A DNA stretch of 43,538 nucleotides. It comes from Lachnospiraceae bacterium. GTDB taxonomy: Bacteria > Bacillota > Clostridia > Lachnospirales > Lachnospiraceae. The DNA lies in the NCBI GenBank assembly GCA_016281275.1, contig JAEEIH010000076.1, forward strand, positions 1 through 43,538. The letters run 5' to 3'. The notes below the pieces were generated by a model. It saw only the letters and a program-made list of their open reading frames with translations. It ran no database searches and was not told where the DNA came from. The first letter of the stretch is position 1, and each line of letters opens with the position of its first letter. Shown one piece after another: positions 9,017 to 16,526 of the stretch. The translations under genes and the position numbers were made by a program.

Positions 9017-10515
9017 AATAGTCTCCCAATTTCTTCCGTCTCTAAAAGCACTTCCTCAGTCTTCTCTTTTCTCGTGTTAAGGACAAGCGCAAACGCCTTT
9101 CTCGTAAGCTCCGGATAATAGTTGGCAACAAGTTGTTTGAGCGTCGTGGCAAAGCCTTCTGCCTTTTCCCACGCACCGAGTTCCGCGCAAATCGAGAGCT
9201 TTTCGATGCAATCCTTCATCTCCTTATTGTCCGCTTCTTCCTTCGGCACACTCAGCTGGAAATCCTTTCCGGTTCCTGTAAGCGTCGAGAATGAACCTGC
9301 TGTGCCGCTGCCGGGATTTCCGAGCAACTCATCCTCTTCCGATTCGGTCTCCTGTGTCATGGCACTTCCGAACACGTGCGAGTACTCGGATTTGCCCTGA
9401 GGGAAGTTGATCAGATCGCCGCGTTTACCTCCGAGCTTCAGCCTTACCGAGAAAGAAAAAGTACTGCCCTTTCCTTTTTCACTTTCAACGTTTATGGTCC
9501 CGCCCATCATCGATACAAACTGTCTTGTGATCGAAAGCCCGAGTCCCGTACCTCCGTACCTTCTTGTAATAGATCCGTCAACCTGCGAAAAGCTCTTGAA
9601 AAGCTTGTCCTTTTCCTCCGGAGAAATACCGATCCCCGTATCAATGACCATGAAAAGCAGTTCGACATAATCCTTGTCGGACCTGGTCGCGGCAAGATCG
9701 AGTCCGACATATCCGTTGCTTGTAAATTTGATCGCGTTTGAAAACAGATTGCTCAAGATCTGACCCAATCTGAGTTCATCGCCGATGACCGAATCGGGGA
9801 CTTTCCCCACGATGTTGATCATGACCTTAAGTCCCTTTTCGACCGCCTTTGATATCTGAAGTCTCAAAACATCGTTGATGACGTTTGTCAGGCTGATCTC
9901 CCTTTCCTCGAGAGTGATCTTTCCTGCCTCTATCTTTGCATAATCAAGTATATCGTTAATGATCTTCGTCATATTGTCACAGCTGTGAAGCACTATTTTC
10001 ACACACTCCTGCTGTTCGACGTTGAGCGGTGTCCTGTTAAGGTCTTCGATAAGTCCCTTTATACCGTTTATCGGGGTCCTCAACTCATGAGTGATATTCG
10101 CGGTGAACTGGTCCTTCATGCGGGTTGCTTCCTCCGCATCGGCGACTATCTTCTTGTTCGCACGTTCATCATCGTAATGCTGCTGGTCATTGATCGCATA
10201 AGCAACATAAAGATCGGAATCGTCGTCAAGCTTTTTGATCGTAAGCCTCACGGGGTAACATGTATTGTTACTGCGATATGCAAATGTACGCCTGTCCCTG
10301 ATCGTGCGATTCGACCAAAAGATGCCCTTCTCTTCTTTGGAATGGATCATCCTGGGGAATATCGCCGATATGTTCACATCATCAAACGATTTGTATTCAA
10401 GCTCTGCAGCGGCCGCATCGTTGTGATATGAGATCCTTCCGCTCAGATCAAACAAAAAGACAGCCTCACCGACACCGTCCAGCAGCTTCTTAAATGTATC
10501 CACTTCCTGTTTCAC
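8998..10515 (-). CDS. PAS-domain sensor histidine kinase with degenerate Hpt-like tail
   Basis: A 505-residue soluble kinase. Residues 5-120 form a PAS sensor ([19 protein letters not shown]). Residues 130-200 carry the phosphorylated His in [12 protein letters not shown]. Residues 240-360 form the ATPase with [19 protein letters not shown] and YGGTGLGLS. The C-terminal about 80 residues are helical and resemble an Hpt domain ([20 protein letters not shown]), but the position normally holding the phosphorylatable His is Thr. There are no membrane segments. Start is GTG at 10515, with AGGTG before it. It overlaps the downstream HD-GYP regulator, its probable phosphorylation target. The leader carries two small hairpins (CCGGG/CCCGG and CCGT/ACGG). 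Confidence 0.93.
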   Translation of the reverse strand: MKQEVDTFKKLLDGVGEAVFLFDLSGRISYHNDAAAAELEYKSFDDVNISAIFPRMIHSKEEKGIFWSNRTIRDRRTFAYRSNNTCYPVRLTIKKLDDDSDLYVAYAINDQQHYDDERANKKIVADAEEATRMKDQFTANITHELRTPINGIKGLIEDLNRTPLNVEQQECVKIVLHSCDNMTKIINDILDYAKIEAGKITLEEREISLTNVINDVLRLQISKAVEKGLKVMINIVGKVPDSVIGDELRLGQILSNLFSNAIKFTSNGYVGLDLAATRSDKDYVELLFMVIDTGIGISPEEKDKLFKSFSQVDGSITRRYGGTGLGLSITRQFVSMMGGTINVESEKGKGSTFSFSVRLKLGGKRGDLINFPQGKSEYSHVFGSAMTQETESEEDELLGNPGSGTAGSFSTLTGTGKDFQLSVPKEEADNKEMKDCIEKLSICAELGAWEKAEGFATTLKQLVANYYPELTRKAFALVLNTRKEKTEEVLLETEEIGRLLWNSNE

Positions 10516-10616
10516 GGTTCACCTGTCCTTTCCCGTCAGAACGGATCTTATATCACCTGATTCCGGGACACTCCCCGGTATCCTCTTTTCCGCTCTGCCG
10601 TCACGCCTGAGTTTTT

Positions 10617-10645
10617 ATTATACTTCACCCTTCATATATAGTAAA
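10617..10645 (-). promoter_or_regulatory. Promoter of the kinase / HD-GYP operon
   Basis: TTTACT (10645-10640), 17 bases, TATAAT (10622-10617) on the minus strand, divergent from the BTAD gene promoter. An ACCCTT/AAGGGT inverted repeat with an 11-base loop lies across its spacer and could be an operator. Confidence 0.65.
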
Positions 10646-10665
10646 GGGTAGGAGCTTTCAAATGC

Positions 10666-10694
10666 TTGCACTGTTTAACGTGATAAAGTATAAT
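10666..10694 (+). promoter_or_regulatory. Promoter of the BTAD regulator gene
   Basis: TTGCAC (10666-10671), 17-base spacer, TATAAT (10689-10694). It lies 35 bases before the ATG. Confidence 0.75.
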
Positions 10695-10728
10695 TATTTA
10701 ACACGATTCCCGAAAGGAAAATAAAGGT

Positions 10729-11937
10729 ATGGCCGATAACACGATCTACATTACAACACTTGGAGATTTTTCGATCAAATACAACAACAACATTGTATCC
10801 GATTCGATCAACCGTGCCTATAAACCTTGGAATTTCCTTGCATATCTTACGGTAAACAAAGAACGAAGCATTTCCTCGGGAGAGATTTCCGCTCTCGTTT
10901 GGGACGAAAAACAGGAAAGCAATACTCACGGTTCCATAAAGGTTCTTGTTCACCGTGTACGTTCTTTTCTCGCCCCCCTCAGCAAAGGTAAAGATTTTAA
11001 TCCCATCACCTTCAAAAAAGGGGTTTTCACATGGAATTACGCCGACAATACGGTCATGGACTTTGAAATATTCGAGAATCTTCTTTCCGAGGCAAACGAA
11101 AACGACACGCCCGAAAGCCGTTCTTTCAGCCTTTATCAGGAAGCGCTCTCACTGTACAAAGGCGACTTTCTTCACACAAACAAATCCACATGGACAAGCA
11201 CTATACGCGACAGGCTTCATACCGCCTATGTCAATGCTGTCTGCAGATTTGTCGAGCTTTGTTACAAGAGCAAAAAATACAACCTTGCCGTGTCAACCTG
11301 TGAAAGAGCACTGTATATCGAGAAAAATGATGAGAGACTCTATTATCACCTCATCAAATCCCTCTATCTCACCGGTGCCCGCAGCGAAGCATTGCAGAAG
11401 TACCATGAAACGACCGAAGTATTTTATAAGGAATTCGGCATTACTCCTTCCGACGATATCAAGCTCCTCTACAGAGAGATCACAAAGGCACTCAATGTCA
11501 CGGAGAAAAGCATTCAGGTTGTTCAATCCGAACTTCAGGAATCCCTCGCCACAAAAGGAGCGTTTTTTTGCGAATATGAGATATTCAAGGACATTTACCA
11601 GCTTACCGAACGTGGCTGCAGGCGAAGCGGCGAAACAGCATTTCTTTGTCTGCTCACCCTCATTTCCGATATCGACGGGGGCGTTACGCCGACCGATACC
11701 AGACATTACAACAAATGCATGGAAGAACTCAAGCAGGTCGTCCAGGACACCTTGCGCAGGCGCGATGTCTACGCGCGCTACAGTCTGACACAGTTTGTCG
11801 TTCTCCTAAACGATGTGACAATGGAAAACGCTTCCGTCATCACCGAAAGGATCATACGCTCATATAAACGCGTACATCCCTCAAAGGATGTAAGGCTCGA
11901 TTCCAAGATCGCGGCCATTGATGTCTCGATAGGTTAA
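10729..11937 (+). CDS. SARP/BTAD-type transcription regulator with C-terminal degenerate GGDEF-like domain
   Basis: A 402-residue putative regulator. Residues 1-105 are an OmpR-like winged helix as in SARP proteins (TLGDFSIKYNN, KPWNFLAYLTVN, NTHGSIKVLVHRVRSFL). Residues 110-255 are the BTAD TPR-like domain (SLYKGDFL, CERALYIEKNDERLYYHLIKSLY, GITPSDDIKLLY). Residues 285-400 match the C-terminus of the neighbouring 12173-14224 protein and align with a GGDEF fold. GGDEF is replaced by SLTQF, but RxxD (RRRD) sits exactly five residues upstream, where the c-di-GMP inhibitory site lies in diguanylate cyclases. I infer a c-di-GMP-binding regulator without cyclase activity. Its own strong promoter and AAAGG ribosome site precede it. 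It converges on, and overlaps by four bases, the small membrane protein gene. Confidence 0.88.
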   Translation: MADNTIYITTLGDFSIKYNNNIVSDSINRAYKPWNFLAYLTVNKERSISSGEISALVWDEKQESNTHGSIKVLVHRVRSFLAPLSKGKDFNPITFKKGVFTWNYADNTVMDFEIFENLLSEANENDTPESRSFSLYQEALSLYKGDFLHTNKSTWTSTIRDRLHTAYVNAVCRFVELCYKSKKYNLAVSTCERALYIEKNDERLYYHLIKSLYLTGARSEALQKYHETTEVFYKEFGITPSDDIKLLYREITKALNVTEKSIQVVQSELQESLATKGAFFCEYEIFKDIYQLTERGCRRSGETAFLCLLTLISDIDGGVTPTDTRHYNKCMEELKQVVQDTLRRRDVYARYSLTQFVVLLNDVTMENASVITERIIRSYKRVHPSKDVRLDSKIAAIDVSIG

Positions 11938-12176
11938 CGATCTCTGTTCTTCTTCGAAAGCTTTTGGTAGAGTCCTGCGAGATAAACCATCACACCGATG
12001 AAAAAGCTTGCCGAAAAAAGACCGAGTACTATCCTGTCAGCACCTTCAAAATTTATAACAGCCACCACAACAGCTGCGATGATCAGTCCCAATATGGCGA
12101 TCACGCCGATAAGCGCGAGTATTCTAATCGATTTGGGTCTTTCACTCACATTATTCTCCTGGTTTTCCGGGTTCAT
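11934..12176 (-). CDS. Small two-segment membrane protein
   Basis: An 80-residue protein with two hydrophobic helices (about residues 19-42 and 49-68) and charged ends; I do not recognise a family. Its ATG overlaps the stop codon of the upstream REC-HD-GYP-GGDEF gene (ATGA), so it is translationally coupled to it. Its stop shares the bases TTAA with the convergent BTAD gene. It could anchor or modulate the large signalling protein. Confidence 0.75.
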   Translation of the reverse strand: MNPENQENNVSERPKSIRILALIGVIAILGLIIAAVVVAVINFEGADRIVLGLFSASFFIGVMVYLAGLYQKLSKKNRDR

Positions 12177-14224
12177 AAATCATCTTCCTCATATGTATTG
12201 TTCTGAATAAAAGGCGTAGTGTCAATGTCATACGTAAGTCTTATGTCAGGCGTTCCGATACTCTCATAAAAGATTTTTCTGATCCTTTCAGCAATAAGGT
12301 AGCCGTTTTGTGTTGTCGAATCCATAAGAATTGCGAGATACTGGCTGCTGCTGTAATTCGTCGTGACATCACCGCTTCTTATCGCAGTTGTGATCGCGCT
12401 CTTTAAGTGTATCATCGAAGCCTCAAGCACTTCACTGTTCGCGGGTGAGCCATCCGGAGCCGTCAATGTCAGCAACAGAAGGATGATCGGACTGGCCGAT
12501 CGTTTCTGGGCACGGCCGAGAAATCTGAATATCTTCTTAAAACTTTCGTATTCGACCATGAATCCGCCCGGCGTCGAATCCTTCTCCGAGACAAACTTCT
12601 TCAAATATTCGAGGTCTATCCTCGTGCTGGCAAGCGTATGCCTCATCATGCTCCCTTCATCAGAGAAAAAGTGGTAGGAATGCTTACCGTTTTCCTTGAC
12701 AAGATAAAGAGCCTTATCGGCTTTGTTGTAGAGCGTGGCGAAATCCTTTCCGTCCGATTGAGCTATCGTGATACCGATGGACACCGAAATACGCTCATCG
12801 GAAACGGGATTCTTAAGTCCGTCGTCAAGACACAGAATGATCTCCTCCGCCTTGGCGGTCGCAAATTCTTTGCTTCCTCCGTCCTTGAAGAAAAGGATGA
12901 ATTCATCTCCGCCGACACGGCTTATGATATCATCGTTGCGCATCATTTCCGAAAGAATAACGGAAATATTCTTAATGACAGAATCTCCCACGATATGACC
13001 GAGATTATCATTTATCTGCGAGAATCCGTCTATATCGACAAGCATAAAGCAACCGTTCGATCTCTTGTCCGAAAGATATTCGTCTATCTCATCCATCGCG
13101 TACGAGCTGCTCCACAGACCCGTCAACGGATCCCGCACATGAGTCCTGCGAGGCTTTCCCGAATACGAGGAAAGAACATCCTGCAACAGCCTCGAACTTT
13201 CCGCAGCGAGTTCTTCTTCCCTTATCACATCCGCTTCGTCACGCTTAAAATCGTCATGTGAAAGGAGTTCTATCGCTATATCGACAAGTTCGGGGTCAAA
13301 TTGTGTTCCTCTTCCCCTTTCAAACTCTTTTAAAACTTCTTCTTTACTGAGTTTTACCCTAAATGCCCTGTCGCTTGTCATGGAATCGAAGGCATCCGCT
13401 ATTGCGATGATCCTTGCCTCGATGGGTATGCTGCGACCCGAAAGACCGTTCGGGTAGCCCTTGCCGTCATAACGCTCATGGTGAGTCTCCGCAACTTCGG
13501 CAGCCTTCCTGATGACTGTCATGTCGGCAAGTATGTTTCTCCCCAGGGTTGTGTGTTTTTTAACGGTATCATATTCCTCGGGAGTGAGCTGACCTTTCTT
13601 GCGGATAATGCTCTCGGGTACGCCTATGTTCCCTATGTCGTGTATCAGCGCCAGATTTTGGAGATTGTAAAGATCATCATTATTCCAGCCGAGTTTCTTG
13701 GCTATCTCAACAGAGAACCATGCAACATTATTTGAATGCTCAGCCGCAAGCGGATCCTTCTTATCCACCGTGTTGGCGATCATCATCATGGATTTGAGCG
13801 AAATGCGTGCGATCTGCTTTGTCTTTTCAAGAAGCCTTCCTTCAAGATCTTTTCTCAGTGACACAAGGTCAAGCGTTCTCGCAACCCTGCTGCAGAGAGT
13901 AACCTTTTGGAAAGGCTTGGCAATATAATCAAAAGCACCCATCTCAAAGCACTTGCGTTCCGTCTCCGGATCGGCATCCGATGTAAGAAAAATAATGGGA
14001 ATATTCACATGTTCAGGCATCTCCCTGATAAGCTTCAACGTCTCAAAGCCCGACATATCGGGCATATTGATATCAAGGAGTATCAGATCAACATCCCGCT
14101 TCTCAAGAAATTTGATAGCCTGCTCACCCGAAATGACCGCAAATATCTCATATTTGTCTGCAAGCATGTTTTTTGCGAGAGCGAGACTGACATTATTATC
14201 GTCAACCAACAGAATCTTTTCCAT
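12173..14224 (-). CDS. REC - HD-GYP - GGDEF - degenerate GGDEF bifunctional c-di-GMP regulator
   Basis: A 683-residue soluble protein. Residues 1-120 form a receiver (LLVDDN, Asp in LLDINMPDMSGFE). Residues 145-345 are an HD-GYP phosphodiesterase with HDIGNIGVPE (canonical Lys replaced by Asn) and an intact HHERYDGKGYPNGL. Residues 365-530 are a diguanylate cyclase with DPLTGLW, an intact RVGGDEF active site and an intact RNDD inhibitory site. Residues 550-670 are a second GGDEF-like domain in which GGDEF reads SSSQY while RSGD keeps the RxxD position. Both making and breaking c-di-GMP are therefore possible, switched by phosphorylation. The ATG at 14224 follows GAGGA. No kinase is adjacent in this operon; the kinase at 8998 is a candidate. 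Confidence 0.93.
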   Translation of the reverse strand: MEKILLVDDNNVSLALAKNMLADKYEIFAVISGEQAIKFLEKRDVDLILLDINMPDMSGFETLKLIREMPEHVNIPIIFLTSDADPETERKCFEMGAFDYIAKPFQKVTLCSRVARTLDLVSLRKDLEGRLLEKTKQIARISLKSMMMIANTVDKKDPLAAEHSNNVAWFSVEIAKKLGWNNDDLYNLQNLALIHDIGNIGVPESIIRKKGQLTPEEYDTVKKHTTLGRNILADMTVIRKAAEVAETHHERYDGKGYPNGLSGRSIPIEARIIAIADAFDSMTSDRAFRVKLSKEEVLKEFERGRGTQFDPELVDIAIELLSHDDFKRDEADVIREEELAAESSRLLQDVLSSYSGKPRRTHVRDPLTGLWSSSYAMDEIDEYLSDKRSNGCFMLVDIDGFSQINDNLGHIVGDSVIKNISVILSEMMRNDDIISRVGGDEFILFFKDGGSKEFATAKAEEIILCLDDGLKNPVSDERISVSIGITIAQSDGKDFATLYNKADKALYLVKENGKHSYHFFSDEGSMMRHTLASTRIDLEYLKKFVSEKDSTPGGFMVEYESFKKIFRFLGRAQKRSASPIILLLLTLTAPDGSPANSEVLEASMIHLKSAITTAIRSGDVTTNYSSSQYLAILMDSTTQNGYLIAERIRKIFYESIGTPDIRLTYDIDTTPFIQNNTYEEDDL

Positions 14225-14278
14225 GCATTATTCCTCATTGAGACAGTGCCATTATTTGCGGATCTAACAAAGAACGCC

Positions 14279-14304
14279 TGACACCATTACCGAATTGACA
14301 CCAT
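14279..14304. repeat. Direct repeat TGACACCAT x2 upstream of the REC-HD-GYP-GGDEF gene
   Basis: TGACACCAT occurs at 14279-14287 and 14296-14304, 17 bases start to start, in the short gap before the gene. It may be a tandem activator or repressor site. A related GACAGTGCCAT lies at 14242. Confidence 0.45.
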
Positions 14305-14310
14305 ATACTG

Positions 14311-14343
14311 AAAAAGGGACCGAAAACGCAGTTTTCAGACCCC
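14311..14343 (-). terminator. Terminator of the small XRE gene
   Basis: Stem with GAAAAC/GTTTTC core and flanking GGG/CCC pairs, followed by TTTTT on the minus strand; it starts 26 bases after the stop codon. Confidence 0.75.
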
Positions 14344-14369
14344 CGGCTTTACTGTTACAAAAAAGCTCT

Positions 14370-14708
14370 TTATTCATTTTCCTGCTTGTAGATCAAGTAA
14401 TTAACGTAGCTTCTGACCTCCTCGGCGCTCTGACTGTTGAGCTGCTGATAAAGGTTGAAAAACTCAACGATCTCCTTATCAAGAACTTCACCGACAATAG
14501 GAAGATAAGCATCGGAAACTCCGAGCAGATAGTCACACGAAACATCAAAATATTTCGAAAGTGCAATAAGCTTGTCAAAAGAAGGCTCGTTACGCTTTGA
14601 TTCGTAGTTGGAAATAGCTGTGGGCTTAAGTCCGAGAATATCCGCGAGTTCACTCTGCGTGAGCTTGTTCTTCTGTCTGAGCTGCTTTAATCTAACATTA
14701 AAGTTCAT
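14370..14708 (-). CDS. Small XRE-family transcription regulator
   Basis: A 112-residue protein with an N-terminal Cro/C1-type helix-turn-helix (LTQSELADILGLKPTAISNYESKRNEPS, residues 16-43) and a helical C-terminus (about residues 75-112) likely used for dimer formation. The ATG at 14708 has a strong GGAGG. It has its own promoter (TTGACA-18-TATAAT) and terminator. It is divergent from rarA; both genes share a 314-base intergenic region with inverted repeats, so it may regulate itself and rarA, but nothing in the sequence proves this. Confidence 0.88.
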   Translation of the reverse strand: MNFNVRLKQLRQKNKLTQSELADILGLKPTAISNYESKRNEPSFDKLIALSKYFDVSCDYLLGVSDAYLPIVGEVLDKEIVEFFNLYQQLNSQSAEEVRSYVNYLIYKQENE

Positions 14709-14782
14709 ATGGAAACCTCCTGAGATTTATATCAAAACGGGATGTGAAAGAGACCTTATCCCGACCTTTTTCGATTATCGCA

Positions 14783-14812
14783 ATTATATCTCACGTTATG
14801 TAAGTTTGTCAA
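14783..14812 (-). promoter_or_regulatory. Promoter of the XRE gene
   Basis: TTGACA (14812-14807), 18 bases, TATAAT (14788-14783) on the minus strand. Confidence 0.75.
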
Positions 14813-14853
14813 GAAAAAAATAACTAATTATGTACTTTTGTTTCCCGTTCTTC

Positions 14854-14882
14854 TTGCCTTTCGCTCTAATGACCTCTATAAT
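14854..14882 (+). promoter_or_regulatory. Promoter of rarA
   Basis: TTGCCT (14854-14859), 17 bases, TATAAT (14877-14882). An ATAATT...AATTAT inverted repeat (14878-14900) overlaps the -10 and could be an operator. The predicted leader is about 130 bases. Confidence 0.65.
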
Positions 14883-14978
14883 TACAGTATTACGAATTAT
14901 GCACATCTCTGTCATTTGACACAGATCGGTTCAGTTTCTGCTTCCTTTCGCAGTACACCAGGTTCAGTGACAGATTGC

Positions 14979-15000
14979 CGATCGGTATAACAACCGATCG
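14979..15000 (+). promoter_or_regulatory. Inverted repeat in the rarA leader
   Basis: CGATCGGT (14979-14986), six bases, ACCGATCG (14993-15000): a perfect 8-bp repeat ending 10 bases before AGGAGGG. It could be an RNA hairpin or an operator. Confidence 0.5.
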
Positions 15001-15022
15001 AGCGTTACACAGGAGGGCGCAC

Positions 15023-16351
15023 ATGGATCTTTTTGAATATTCCGGCTCAATGTCACGCGAGAAGGAATCACCCCTCGCCTCACGAATGAGGCCCACTTCG
15101 CTCGATGAGATCGTAGGGCAGCAGGACATTATAGGCAAGGACAAGATGCTTTACAGGGCAATAAAGGCAGACCGGCTTAGCTCTGTCATATTTTACGGTC
15201 CTCCCGGAACCGGAAAGACGACGCTCGCTAAGGTTATAGCCAATTCCACGAGCTGTGAATTCAGGTCCATAAACGCCACCTGCGCCGGAAAAAAAGATAT
15301 GGAAGAAGTGGTCGATGAGGCAAAAAAAACCTTCGGCGGGTACGGGAAACGCACCATTCTTTTCATTGACGAGATCCATCGTTTCAACAAAGGTCAGCAG
15401 GATTTTCTTCTCCCGTTTGTCGAAGACGGAACGATCGTACTTATCGGTGCAACCACGGAAAATCCCTATTTTGAGGTAAACAGCGCCTTGATCTCGCGTT
15501 CTCTCATATTTGAGCTTCATCCGCTCTCAAAAGAGGACATCAAAACGCTCATAAGCCGGGCCGTTACCGATAGATCAAAGGGTCTGGGGGGATTCAACCT
15601 TGAAATGACCGATGAAGCTCTCGATTTTATCGCCGACGCCGCAAACGGAGATGCCCGAAACGCACTTAATGCGATAGAGCTCGCTGCCCTTACTACCTCA
15701 AAAGGGGACGACGGCAAGGTGCATGTCGATCTCGGAGTCGCAGCCGAATGTATCAGAAAAAGAGCTATCAATTATGACAAAAACGGAGATTCCCACTACG
15801 ACACGATTTCCGCTTTTATTAAGAGCATGAGAGGCTCGGATCCCGATGCTGCCGTTTATTATCTCGCCAGGATGCTATATGCAGGTGAGGACATCAAATT
15901 CATTGCCCGAAGGATCATGATCTGTGCCGCGGAAGATGTGTCTCTCGCAGACCCCAACGCTCTCACCGTCGCCGTCGCCGCTGCGGAAGCGGTCGAGAGG
16001 CTCGGCATGCCGGAAGCCCGGATAGTCCTTTCGGAAGCCGCCATCTATGTGGCAACCGCTCCGAAGAGTAATTCGGCAATCTGTGCAATCGACGATGCCT
16101 TAAGCGAAGTCGCAACCGGAATTACCCCGAGGGTTCCCGCCCATCTCATGGACGCTCATTACAAAGGTGCCGCAAAGCTCGGTCACGGTCTTGATTACAT
16201 CTATCCGCATGACTACGACGACCACTATTATCCGCAACAATATCTGCCCGATCCTCTCGTCGGAACCCGTTTCTACCACCCGGGCAAGCTCGGACATGAA
16301 GCCGAGACCGAAATGCGGCTCCGCTCCGTAAAGAATAAATATGGCAAATAA
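15023..16351 (+). CDS. rarA: Replication-associated recombination protein A (AAA+ ATPase)
   Basis: A 442-residue RarA/MgsA/WRNIP1-type AAA+ ATPase that acts at stalled replication forks. Motifs are PTSLDEIVGQQDII, Walker A GPPGTGKTT (about residue 55), Walker B LFIDEIHRF, sensor 1 GATTENP, arginine finger region SRSLIFEL, and the C-terminal tetramerisation domain with KSMRGSDPDAAVYYLARML and VPAHLMDAHYKGA. The length is normal. The ATG at 15023 is chosen because AGGAGGG precedes it by seven bases; the ORF track start is a TTG in the leader. It is monocistronic, convergent with the PBP gene, and shares a bidirectional terminator with it. Confidence 0.95.
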   Translation: MDLFEYSGSMSREKESPLASRMRPTSLDEIVGQQDIIGKDKMLYRAIKADRLSSVIFYGPPGTGKTTLAKVIANSTSCEFRSINATCAGKKDMEEVVDEAKKTFGGYGKRTILFIDEIHRFNKGQQDFLLPFVEDGTIVLIGATTENPYFEVNSALISRSLIFELHPLSKEDIKTLISRAVTDRSKGLGGFNLEMTDEALDFIADAANGDARNALNAIELAALTTSKGDDGKVHVDLGVAAECIRKRAINYDKNGDSHYDTISAFIKSMRGSDPDAAVYYLARMLYAGEDIKFIARRIMICAAEDVSLADPNALTVAVAAAEAVERLGMPEARIVLSEAAIYVATAPKSNSAICAIDDALSEVATGITPRVPAHLMDAHYKGAAKLGHGLDYIYPHDYDDHYYPQQYLPDPLVGTRFYHPGKLGHEAETEMRLRSVKNKYGK

Positions 16352-16477
16352 TCGCAATCGAGTAGGCTGACTCCTACTCGATGCGACGGGACATCTCGCG
16401 TACAAGTCCGCTCGATGTCCGTTCACTCAGCCGTCTGTTCACAAACAAGCTTGCTACAGACGGCCTTCGTTTATCGC
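16352..16477. other. Highly structured extragenic element between rarA and the PBP gene
   Basis: Three hairpins lie in about 125 bases: TCGC-A-ATCGAGTAGG / CCTACTCGAT-GCGA (16352-16386), GGACAT/ATGTCC (16389-16420) and GCCGTCTGT/ACAGACGGC (16430-16464). The GCGA at 16383 can instead pair with TCGC at 16474 and close the last two hairpins into a multibranch fold. It has no protein-coding signal. It could be a small RNA, a processing or terminator-associated element, or a mobile extragenic repeat. The strand is undecided. Confidence 0.5.
16444..16477. repeat. 34-nt terminator-adjacent repeat, copy 2
   Basis: Matches 324-357 at 29 of 34 positions. Here it forms the loop and 3' arm of the third hairpin of the structured element and abuts the shared terminator. 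Confidence 0.65.
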
Positions 16478-16481
16478 AACA

Positions 16482-16516
16482 AAAAAGCAGGAGGGATCAA
16501 CTCTCTCCTGCTTTTT
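16482..16516. terminator. Bidirectional terminator of rarA and the PBP gene
   Basis: AAAAAGCAGGAG (16482-16493) pairs with CTCCTGCTTTTT (16505-16516), a 12-bp stem with A and T runs on both sides, so it works in both directions. Confidence 0.88.
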
Positions 16517-16526
16517 ATCAAATTAT

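Noticed and set aside
14878-15000. SOS (LexA) box before rarA
   Set aside because: No GAACnnnnGTTC-type site; the inverted repeats there have other sequences.
16352-16477. T-box or known riboswitch
   Set aside because: It lies downstream of both genes, has no T-box core sequence and no match to riboswitch cores that I can recall.
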